From Cryptomeria japonica (Eukaryota; Streptophyta; Pinopsida; Cupressales; Cupressaceae), in contig NC_081405.1 in NCBI RefSeq assembly GCF_030272615.1, positions 604,131,177-604,195,176 of the forward strand: a DNA stretch of 64,000 bases, given 5' to 3'. Position numbers and translations under genes: made by a program. Every line of letters begins with the position of its first letter. The stretch's first letter is position 1. This document shows positions 21,458 through 31,200 of the stretch, one piece after another. Under the pieces are notes generated by a model that saw nothing but the letters and a program-made list of their open reading frames with translations, did not search any database and had not been told where the DNA came from.

Positions 21458-22266
21458 TATTGGCATATGGACACTCCAATGAGACATTGTATGTGATTGA
21501 AGGTTTTGTTATTGATGGAAACCTTGCAATCCTATGGCACCGGCAAGACATTATACTGGCAAAGCATTACACAGGCAAGATAGTGCACCGGCATCAACAG
21601 ATCACTCTACACCACCACCGGCACAGAAGAAAATATGTATACCGACACAAAGGCCGACAGGATTTTTGTTATGTAATATTTTGTTTATTATTGTAAGCTG
21701 ACTTGGAAAATTGTAAAATGACTCTTGTATATAAAGGAGATCATTCTAGTCATTTAAAAAAGTGATGTAAGGGCATAAAGAAAATTATTAGGCAGACCTA
21801 ATGTGCGAATTATAGGTCAAGGGTATATGTAAAGAATAGAGCAAGAACCAATACTGAATCTGGCATTGGAGATGCTATTGTAAAGTGGTACAAGTCATTA
21901 GATTAGTATAATCCTTATTGTAAGTCAGTGTGACTTCCCATTGAGCAGTGAGCTCTAGGCAGTTGGCCTTCCTGCATGTGCAGGCCCCTATTTTAAGTAA
22001 TATTCTCTTATTGGCCAGTGAGTGAATATTGTGGGTCACAAATCCCACTAAGGTTTTTCCCACACCGGGTTTCCTCATTAAACATCTTGTGTTATGGTAT
22101 ACTTTTCATGTGGATGTTCTTGATTCTGTTTATTGCATTATTTCTTGCATACTAGTACACTGTTATTTTGTGTTCTGCATGTTTTAACTTAAGAAATTCT
22201 TATTACCGGTTAGATACTGATTCACCCCCCCCCCCCCCCCTCTCAATATCTGTGGGACCCCTAACA
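21458..22266 (+). repeat. NA-1 5' LTR
   Basis: 809 bp, TATTGGCATATGG...CCCCTAACA; the first dinucleotide is TA instead of TG. TATA box TATATAAAG at 21728-21736. Leader block: GTGAGCTCTAGG (about 21948), CCTGCATGTGCAGG hairpin (21971-21984), GTGGG-TCACAAAT-CCCAC hairpin (about 22032-22049). A C-run of 16 at 22225-22240 compares with 10 in the 3' LTR. Confidence 0.92.
21728..21736 (+). promoter_or_regulatory. TATA box of NA-1 5' LTR
   Basis: TATATAAAG, repeated exactly at 27483-27491 in the 3' LTR. A good match to the plant TATA consensus, about 270 bp into the LTR, so U3 would be about 300 bp. Confidence 0.6.
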
Positions 22267-22268
22267 AT

Positions 22269-22280
22269 TGGTATCAGATT
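22269..22280 (+). promoter_or_regulatory. NA-1 primer-binding site (tRNA-iMet, decayed)
   Basis: TGGTATCAGATT two bases after the 5' LTR; the first ten bases match the iMet site TGGTATCAGAGC. Same primer as the autonomous copia elements. Confidence 0.8.
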
Positions 22281-22337
22281 GTGGTCCTCTATTTTCAAAA
22301 GCCAAACAACTTGAGGAAGATCTTGACACCGGTAAAG

Positions 22338-23495
22338 ATGGAAAATCTGATGAAGCAACTTGAAGGAGCTCTTACAGACTATGATGCAGAAAAATTGAAA
22401 AATATCAAATTAGAAGATGATTTAAGAGCAGCTCAGGATATCATTCAGGCACTTCAAGAAAATTTTACTATTGCAAGAAATAAGAGAAGAGAACTCTATG
22501 AAAAACTGCAAAATGAGAATGATGAAAAGGAATCACTTAATGATATGATAAGCAAGTTGAAACAAGAGATCATGACAACAAAAAATGAAATGCAGGATAT
22601 GATATATGAGATTTTGCAAAGAGATTGAGGATAGAAAGAAGAATGAAGAAAAATTAACCAAAAGACTAAGTGATGCAGCAAATGAGAACACAAGACTTAG
22701 CTATGAAAATGACATGTTGAAGACAAATCTGATGCATACTCTGAATGACTCAAATGAACTGATGAGACAAAAAGAAATCTTGGAAAGGGAATTGGAAACT
22801 ACAAATCAACACAAAGAAAAATTCAAGAAAAGCTTAGAGGAACTTGGTACCTTACTGAAGAATCAAAAACCTAAAGGTGACACTTCTGGAATTGGCTTTG
22901 AAGTTGGTGAAAGCTCTAGTATAGCAAATACTCAGGATCACAGCAAACCAATAAGACAACCTAATGCTTATAAATTCAATGGAAAATGCTTTAACTATAA
23001 TAAGTATGGTCATAGATCAAATGAATGTAGATCTAGGAATTATCAGAATATCAATACACCCACTGGTCAATGTTCAAAATACAACAAAGTTGGTCATAAC
23101 TCTGAAAACTGCAGAATGAATGTGAGATGTTATGTTTGTGGAAGATTTGGACATTTATCAAATCAATGTAGAACACAAACCGGCATAGGTTATGGGAAAG
23201 CTATTGAGAAGAATAATGTAACTTGTTATGCATGTAACAAGATTGGGCATATTGCTAAATTTTGTAGAAGTAATGGTACACTGATAGACAACAAAAGTGC
23301 TAGCTTGAAAGGTAAAGAAAAAGTTGAAGAGGTTAAGCAAGAATTCTCAAAGCAATGGATTAGAAAAGTAGATCTAAATATTGGGAATACTTCTCCACTA
23401 GTAGAACCAATCAATGCTCCACCAGTAGGACAAAGTGATGCTTCACCGATAGGATAGAGCAGTGCTCCATCAGCAGGAAGTTCTTCATCTAATTG
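22338..23495 (+). pseudogene. NA-1 Gag-like coiled-coil protein with four CCHC knuckles
   Basis: The ATG at 22338 (MENLMKQLEG) is chosen because NA-2 starts at the equivalent place. The first ~200 residues are charged and heptad-like (LEDDLRAAQ, LKQEIMTTKNEM), so probably coiled coil. A one-base shift lies near 22600-22620; the next frame is open to TGA at 23453-23459 or 23493-23495. Four knuckles follow: CFNYNKYGHRSNEC and CSKYNKVGHNSENC (second Cys changed to Tyr in both) and CYVCGRFGHLSNQC and CYACNKIGHIAKFC (intact). NA-2 retains Cys in the first two, so the changes are decay. It lacks the usual copia capsid motif of Cop-B gag. Presumed role: RNA binding and particle formation. Confidence 0.8.
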
Positions 23496-23652
23496 AAGAT
23501 ATTTTCCTTGAGGGTTTGGCAATCAAATGACACAAGTGCTAATTATTCCCTTGGTTAGAGATAAGAAGTTGAAGATTACTTATTACTGGCAAACAATGTT
23601 AAGTGAATACTTAACCGGCATGCAATTAATGTGGTAGATGGCGAAAAGACAT

Positions 23653-23660
23653 TATAAAAA
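23653..23660 (+). promoter_or_regulatory. Candidate internal TATA box upstream of NA-1 ORF2
   Basis: TATAAAAA lies 146 bp before the ORF2 ATG at 23799. NA-2 has TTATAAAG at the same distance before its ORF2, and both share leader phrases near the ATG (CATCCAAGG, AAAGGTATTTA). NA-3 has GATAAAAAG about 180 bp before its ORF2. The conserved position suggests ORF2 is, or was, transcribed from its own promoter. Confidence 0.45.
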
Positions 23661-23798
23661 TAAGGTTTTGGCTCCATTTCATTTCACCATGACTTCAAAT
23701 TTTCAGAGAGTGCGAAGATTTTGAGCTAAGGCATTTCGAGCAAGAAGCAAGCACACTCCAAGCAATCATCCATCCAAGGTAGAAAAAGGTATTTAATC

Positions 23799-26700
23799 AT
23801 GGTATCCACCTCTACAATTGAATACATAGCAAACCCTACTGTTGTTGAAGTAATTAAAAGACCTAGGCCTGTATTTCAGTTAGTCCTCGAGATAGCAAAG
23901 AAGGATGATACCTTAGGTGCTTTTTCTCAAATCCCTAAAGGTGTTGTATATGCTGAAGACCCTAGAATGTACATCCACTACAACATTGAAGAATTAGGAG
24001 ATGAGGAAATCAAAACCATTTATAAAACCATAATATGTGATGATATCGACAATGTCAAAGATGAACACAAGGTTATTGAAACCCTAGGATTCACAGAAAT
24101 CCTTAGTATTCCTGAATTTCCAAAGGATGTGATTAGGATAGTGTTAAGCAGAGTTCATGGAGAATTTTTCTCACTAGATGCAATCCATAAGATTACAAAG
24201 GAAGTTGTGAAAGTTGTCACAGGGTTACCGACCATCGGTAAGAGACCAGACAAAACCAAGAAGGTTCCAAATGACCTAGTTACAAAACTAACAGGTGCAA
24301 CATTCGATAAGAGATCACTAAGGGTTAATGATGTAAAAGATATCAATGTGAGATTCATAAGTATGATATTAGGTTACAAAGCCACTCATGCTAACAAACT
24401 TAACTCAGTTTCAAGTTTATGCATTAAGAGTGCTTATGATATGGTAACAGACAATGCAAAAATTGACATCTGTGAATGGTTAAAAGATGAACTAATAGAC
24501 AACCTTGGAAAGATAAAGAAGGACAAGAAAGGAACTTTCAGATTTGGAAATCTGTTAGTATGTCTAATGATACACATAACAAAATAGGTTCCCGGTATAA
24601 GTTATAAAGAACTTGGATATGACATACCGGTAGGAAAACAATTGGCAGAACTGTTCAATACCATGGGTGAAAACAAGGAGAACAATATTCATGACTTTTT
24701 CCAAGCATTGAAGACCAAAATGAAGCAAAGAATAAGGTTATCCCAAAAAATAGTAGACAAATACAAAGATGATATATGCTTTGTTATTAAGAAAGATGAA
24801 ATCTGGATGGAAGCGGTCATCCCAAGGACAATTTGGGTAACCAAAATGGGCTATGAGACAGATGATCACATAGTTGAAACTTATGCTAAAGCACTTCTGG
24901 AAGCCCCAAATGAACCTAAGGAAGAAGTATTTGGTAGTACTGAGACCATAGAAAGCCAAATACAATCAAAGAAAAGAGTAAATAAGGTTGAGGCATTTGT
25001 GAGGAAAGGATCCAGGCAAGCAAAGGCCATTAAGGAAGATGTACTAAAGAAAACTGGCATAACAGAGGATGAGTTGGCAACCTCACAACCTGAAACTCAC
25101 CTATCACCAGTAGGTACTTCTTCGGAAGGTGACATGCCAACAACTTTTAAAAGAGTTGTTAGAAAAAGAGATCCCTCACCGGCAACCACTCCTTCACCTA
25201 GAAGGACAAGGCAAAAGTAACAAACAGTGAGATCTCTGATTAGAAAGGCCACAACCAAGAAAAAGTTGACACCAAAGAAAAAGAAAAGGACAAACAATGA
25301 CTTGACACCTCTTGATATATTGTTAAATGAAATCATAGAGGAAGGAAAACTGAAAAACATAGAGAAAATTTATGACACTCTATCTGCTGATGAGAAAGAA
25401 CAAGTTGAGAACAGTGTTATACTGCATATGGACATGTATAAGAAATTTTTGATGGAAGTAGCAAATGAAATTCCTAATGATTTGTTCAAAAGGTTAGAAG
25501 CTAGAAGGCAAGTAGTGATTGAATTAGATAAGAAAATAAAAATAGAGAAACTACTTGTTGTATATCCAGTAAACTCTCCCAAGGAAATTGATGATTTGAT
25601 TGCTCAGGCGAACCGGTCAGTATTCTCTAATGCACACTGGAACATTTCACTGATGGCAGGAAGAGTTACTAAATTAACAGAGGAAATAGAAGATGGTTGG
25701 GACATATTCCTGGTTGACAAGGAAAAATAAGAAGAACACAGGAACCCTAAACCTATAAAGGTATATCAGAAGGACAGAGACAAGGGGAAAGGCAAAATCG
25801 GTGCACCACCAAGCATAAAGGTTAAAGACAACCTATCCCCACCAGTGAAAATTACAACTACTGAAGATCAACCGGTAGCAAAAAGTATGGATGTAGAAGA
25901 TAGCAATCCTAATACTGAAGTTTTGTATACTGTAAATGTTGATACCCAAAAGATCAACATAATGGTTGATAAAGATACAACCAACAAGTTAGATATGGCT
26001 AATGAGCCTCCGGTAGTAGGGGAAACAGAGAAACCAACACAACAAATAGAGAAACCAACAGAGCTAAAGGCTCTGGAACAGGTTCATAAGGAAACAGTGC
26101 CACCGGTAAGTAGTGAAGTAGGAAAACTAGTGCTAAAAGAGATGCAGACACAAACTGACTTGCCAGAGGTCAATACAAGCATGCTTACTTCCATTGGCAC
26201 TCAAATTGTTGGGTCATCATCAACATTCAAGTCAACAAATGTGACTGAGGTATTATTAGATTCTATAAAGAAAATAACTGACTGCAGTTCACAGGCTTAT
26301 AAAGCAATAGATGATTCAATACCAATTTTGAAGGCAATAGCTCCAAAATATAATATAGATAATAAAGATTCTTTAGGACAATTGGACACATTGTGTAAAT
26401 ATATTTCTGAAAACATTGAGAAAATAAAGGAAGAATCAGTAAAGGATAAGGAAGAAAAAGAAAAATAGAAATTCTTTAATGAGGAAATAAAGAAGTGTAA
26501 CAGAAATTTTGACACACTTCTACTAGAACTATGTAGTTTGTTGAAAGAATACAAAAATTTGCATAAAGATACATGTAAAACAAACTTTTTGACTGTAGAT
26601 ATTGACAAGAAAATAAGCAAGACACAGGATGAGATAAATAAGCTTGCAGACAATTTTGTCAACTCACCAGATTCATTATCAGTTTTTGAAGAGAAGATAG

Positions 26701-26996
26701 CAAATTTTGAGGAAGAATTGCTCAAACTGGAAAGAGAGAAAGAGAGAATAATAAACAAGGCAAAACATCTGAGGTCTAAACTAAGTCCAAGATTGGACTA
26801 TTTAGCATCTTTGCAGAAGGAAATTTCAGAGGCACTAACATAGGGAAGCAAAACACTAGAAGAGCACTTGCAACATCTCACTGGTATAGTAAAGAGGACT
26901 GAAATAGCAATAAAAGATAGTAAAAATTTTATGGATAGTATAAACTTAATTTTGGGAGATCTTTTTCAGATAATAACTACCCAGCTACAAGGTTGA
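23799..26996 (+). pseudogene. NA-1 ORF2, large protein of unknown function (five in-frame stops)
   Basis: One frame of 1,065 codons runs from ATG 23799 to TGA 26994-26996. It is broken only by TAG 24585, TAA 25218, TAA 25728, TAG 26466 and TAG 26841, with no frameshift. N-terminal part (residues 1-380): VIKRPRPVFQ near 19-28, VLSRVHGEFFSLDAIHKITK near 112-131, VTGLPTIGKRP, LTGATFDKRSLRVNDV near 166-181, ICEWLKDELIDNLGKIK near 224-240, then ICFVIKKDEIWMEAVIP near 326-342. A basic Ser/Pro-rich stretch follows near 450-490, then a long charged region ending in probable coiled coil (EEKIANFEEELLKLEREK near 965-982). No transmembrane segment, so it is not Env-like, and no pol motif. The pattern recalls uncharacterised plant transposon proteins, but I cannot assign it. 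It corresponds to 36926-40173 and 58336-61455. Confidence 0.75.
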
Positions 26997-27058
26997 GAAT
27001 ATGGATAGATGAACCTACAAACTCTACTGAAATCTTGACAACCTTTGTCATTGATGCC

Positions 27059-27212
27059 AAAGGGGGAGTAGTGGGATGAGAAAGTTCAAAATACAAGAAT
27101 CATATGCTCAGGGGGAGCTCTCATATTTTTGGTAACATTTTTTTTGGACTACACATTTTGATACTTTTTGAAATTTCTTATGAGTGTTGCCATCAATGCC
27201 ACAGGGGGAGAT
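27059..27212 (+). promoter_or_regulatory. NA-1 polypurine tract and two upstream purine tracts
   Basis: CCACAGGGGGAGAT ends at 27212, directly before the 3' LTR, and is the polypurine tract. Two similar tracts lie upstream: CCAAAGGGGGAGTAG (about 27057-27071) and CTCAGGGGGAGCTC (27108-27120). The same three-tract order occurs in Cop-A and NA-2. Confidence 0.7.
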
Positions 27213-28015
27213 TGTTGGCATATGGACACTCCAATGAGACATTGTATGTGATTGAAGGTTTTGTCATTGATGGCAACCTTACAATCCTATGGCACCGACA
27301 AGACATTATACTGGCAAAGCATTACACAGGCAAGACAGTGCACCGGCATCAACAGATCACTCTACATCGACATCGGCACAGAAGAAAATATGTATATCGA
27401 CACAGACACTGACAAGATTTTTGTTATGTAATATTTTGTTTATTATTGTAAGCCAACTTGGAAAATTGTAAAATGACTCTTGTATATAAAGGAGATCATT
27501 GTAGTCATTTAAAAAAGTGATGTAAGGGCATAAAGATAATTATTAGGCAAACCTAATGTGCAAATTATAGGTCAAGGGTATATGTAAAGAATAGAGCAAG
27601 AACTGGTACTAAATATGGAATTGGAGATGCTATCGTAAAGCAGTACAAGTCATTAGATTAGTATAATCCTTATTGTAAGTCAGTGTGACTTCCAATTGAG
27701 CAGTGAGCTCTAGGCAGTTGGCCTTCTTGCATGTGCAGGCCCCTATTGTAAGTAATATTCTCTTATTAGCTAGTGAGTGAATATTGTGGGTCACAAATCC
27801 CACCGAGGTTTTTCCCACACCGGGTTTCCTCGTTAAAAATCTTGTGTTATGGTGTACTTTTCATGTGGATGTTCTTGATTCTATTTATTGCATTATTTCT
27901 TGCATACCGGTACACTGTTATTTTATGTTCTACATGTTTTAACTTAAGAAATTCTTATTACCAGTTAGATACCGATTCACCCCCCCCCCTCTCAGTATTT
28001 GTGGGACCCCTAATA
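27213..28015 (+). repeat. NA-1 3' LTR
   Basis: 803 bp, TGTTGGCATATGG...CCCCTAATA. It matches the 5' LTR with differences concentrated in the first 220 bp; overall divergence is roughly 5% by eye. TATA box at 27483-27491. After it comes GATTT and the resumed Cop-B frame. Confidence 0.92.
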
Positions 28016-28020
28016 GATTT

Positions 28021-30826
28021 TAGTTACAATTCAAGAATGGTAAATGCAAAATCATGAATAGAACTAGTTAGGAAATTGCAATCGATAATCGGACTAGAGG
28101 TAATATCTTTCATTTGAATAACATTGAAAAGACATGCTTGATTGCACATATAGATGAAAGTTGGTTATGGCACAAAAGACTCTGTCATGTGAATTTTGAT
28201 TACATTGTAAGGATTAGTTCTTCTAAGGTAGTAAGGGATTTACCTAAGATTGTAAAACCTCATAATCCGGTATTTAAGAAATGTCAATTGGGAATGCAAG
28301 CTATAACAATTTTCAAGAGTATTTCTGAGAAAACCAATGATGTTTTTGATTTAATGCATATTGACTTATGTGGTCTGGCAAGATCAAGAAGTCTATAGGG
28401 AGATAGATACTTTATGCTAATCATTGATGATTATTCTAAAATGTGTTGAGTTACTTTTCTCAGGGAGAAATCAAAAGCTTTTGGGAAATTCAAACTATTC
28501 AAGGCACTTGTAGAGAATGAAACTGGCAAGAAAATCAAATGTTTAAGATTAGATCAAGGAGGTGAATTTATATCTAAGGAGTTCAATACATTTTGTGAAG
28601 TGAATGGAATTAGAAGACAACTATTAGCACCCCGGACACCTCAGCAAAATGGAGTTGTAAAAAGGAAGAACATAACTATTCTGGATGCAGCTAGAAGTAT
28701 GATATTAAAAGAAAATCTACCTCATGTGTACTGGGGAGAAGCAATGAATACAATGGTTTACACTTTCAACAGAGTTCACATCAAAGTTTAAACTGGTAAG
28801 ACACCCTATGAATTGTGGTTTGGTAATATTCCTACTCTCAAGTACTTCAGAATATTTCGAAGCAAATGTTACATTAGGAGAGATGAGTATATTGGTAAAT
28901 TTGATCCTAGAAGTGATGAAGGAATATTTCTTGGCTATTCATCTAAGATCAAAGCATATAGATGTTTTAATAAGAGATTTCAGAAATCATTGAGAGTGCA
29001 AATGTGAAGATTGATGAACACTATAGAAGAAATTCAAGGTCTATGGATTCTGAACCGACAATTGAGATAATCACAAATGAACCTATACAGAGTGCACCGA
29101 TACAGAATGTTGATCTAGTCACACCGACATCATCAGAGAACTCCATAGTGACTGAAGAACAACAACAAGTGAACACACCCAAGTATGTAAGATTGAATCA
29201 CTCTGAAAGTTAGATAATTGGGAATAAGTATCAAGGAGTTATGACTAGAGGAAGACTATAAAATGAAGAGGTATGTTTAATTTCTCAAATTGAACCAGCA
29301 TCTGTCATTGAGGCATGTGAAGATAAACATTGGATTAAGGCTATGGAAGATGAATTGGAACAAATTGAAAAGAACAATACATGGACATTAGTTCCCCGAT
29401 CTAAAAATAAAAATGTAATTGGAACCAAATGGATATTCATAAACAAACTTAATGAAGATGGTAAGGTAATAAAAAACAAAGCAAGATTAGTGTGTAAGGG
29501 ACATTCACAGAAAGTGGGAATTGATTACAATTAAACCTTTGCACTGGTAGCTAGAATTGAGATAGTTAGATTATTTCTTGTATTTGCAGCACACAAGAAC
29601 TATAAAGTTTATCAAATGGATGTTAAATGTGCATTTTTCAATGGTGATCTTGAAGAGGAAGTTTACATTGAACAACTTGATGGATTTTCATTGACAAATG
29701 ATAAAGATATGGTTTGCAGATTAAGGAAAGCTTTATGTGGATTGAAGCAAGCTCCTAGAGCTTGGTATGCCAAATTGGACAAATATCTTATGAAGCTTGT
29801 TACACTAAAGGTAATGTTGACAACAACTTATATTTCAAAGTGACCAATGAAGACATTCTGGTTATTGAATTTTTTGTTGATGACATCATTTTTGGAGGAG
29901 AAGATGGATTGTGTAAAGACTTTTCTAATAAGATGCATGAAGAATTTGAAATGTCTATGATTGGGGAGATAAAATTATTTTTAGGATTGCAGATTTCTCA
30001 GATTGATAAAGGTATATTCTTATGTCAATCAAAGTACTTGAAGGAATTACTGAAGAAATTTGGTATGGAAAATTCTAAACCAGTAAGTACTCCTATGATT
30101 ACAACTGATAAACTATCATTGAAGGATGATTTAGCTCATGTTAATCTAACAAGATACAAATCTATGATTGGAGGTTTACTATATTTGACACAAAAAAGAC
30201 TTGATATAATGAATGTAGTGTGTATTGTTTCAATATTTTAGAGTAATCCTAGATAAAATCATGAATCAGTAGTGAAAAGGATTTTCTGGTATTTACAAGG
30301 CATAATAAATCTTGGTTTATGGTATCCTAAAGATGAAAATTTTGACTTATGTGCATACATTGATGCTAATTGGGTAGGAGATGTAGATGACAGAAAGAGA
30401 ACCACCGACAGGGCATTCTTTCTTGGTAGCAGATTGATTTCATGGTTCAACAAGAAACAGAGTTGTACATCATAATCAATAGCAGAATCAGAATATGTTG
30501 CAGCAACAACCAATTGTACTTAGGTATTATGTATTAAACAAATGATGAAGGACATAAAGGTAAAATGCAAAGAACCTATAATCATATATTGTGATAATTC
30601 AACAACAATTGATATATCTAAGAATATGGTATTTCACTCTAAAACTAAACATGTTTCTATCAAATACAATTTTCTGAAAGAGAATGTTGAAGCAAAAGAA
30701 GTAAGATTGGTTTATGTGAATACTAAAGAGCATATTGCAAACATCTTTACTAATCCTTTTCCTAAGGAAACTTTTGAATATCTTAGAGAACAGCTTGGGG
30801 ATATACCCTCACTGGTAGAGACTTAG
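28021..30826 (+). pseudogene. Cop-B integrase, reverse transcriptase and RNase H
   Basis: This resumes with the GAG-pre-integrase finger (WLWHKRLCHVNF, about 28156-28191; one Cys lost in NPVFKKCQLG). Integrase core: DLMHIDLCG (about 28348-28374), LIIDDYSK, CLRLDQGGEF (about 28540-28570), then RTPQQNGVVKRKN, where the third catalytic Glu has become Lys. Reverse transcriptase: NVIGTKWIF (about 29410), FFNGDLEEEVYIEQ (about 29634), CGLKQAPRAWY (about 29737-29769), a frameshift near 29790-29810, and catalytic FFVDDIIFGG (about 29869-29898). RNase H: LCAYIDANWVGD (about 30349-30384), YCDNSTTIDIS (about 30588-30620), HSKTKHVSIKYNFLKE (about 30640-30687); TAG ends it at 30824-30826. There are at least eight nonsense codons and one frameshift. 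Confidence 0.9.
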
Positions 30827-31200
30827 ATAGTTGATGCTTGGCATCAAACCAACAGAATTCACAAAGAAACTTTTTTTCCAACTTTGATGGAGGAGAGCTA
30901 CTTCTCAAGGGGAGTAGTTGGATAAGTGGGTATTTGTAATTGGTTCTATGAACTGGTTGTATCTGGTACTTGTACTACTTTGGCATTTGATGTCAAAAGG
31001 GGAGAGATATATATCGAAAAACATTTTCCTTTGGGGAAAGATTATTCATTGGGGGAGAGATTTTTACTCTCTGCATTTGTATTTTGATTTCTGGTATTGA
31101 TCTATTCTGGAGATTGTTGGTTTTTGATTTTTGGCATTTTTGCTTTGGCACTTAGATGGTTTTTCCATCTTGTGTTGCCATTAATGCCAAAGGGGGAGAT
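30827..31200 (+). promoter_or_regulatory. Cop-B 3' untranslated region with purine tracts and polypurine tract
   Basis: No gene. Purine tracts CTCAAGGGGAGTAG (about 30904-30917), GTCAAAAGGGGAGAGA (30992-31007) and TTGGGGGAGAGA (31049-31060) precede the polypurine tract GCCAAAGGGGGAGAT (31186-31200), which abuts the 3' LTR. GTTGCCATTAATG at 31174-31186 pairs with CATTGATGTCAAC at 31235-31247 inside the LTR. Confidence 0.7.

Larger units (their letters stand above)
21458..28015 (+). mobile_element. Non-autonomous Gag+ORF2 LTR element NA-1
   Basis: A 6.56-kb insertion in Cop-B flanked by GATTT (21453-21457 and 28016-28020). It has two LTRs of about 805 bp, a primer site, a zinc-knuckle gag and one long second frame, then the polypurine tract. 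No protease, integrase, reverse transcriptase or RNase H motif is present in the 5-kb interior. LTR termini are TA...CTAACA (5') and TG...CTAATA (3'), with a transition in each copy. It must have used enzymes from elsewhere; Cop-B-like copia elements share its primer site, polypurine context and leader hairpins. NA-2 is a close relative. Confidence 0.9.

Noticed and set aside
23799-26996. ORF2 as an Env-like protein
   Set aside because: No signal peptide or hydrophobic membrane segment is visible. It follows gag directly with no pol between, and ends in a charged coiled coil.
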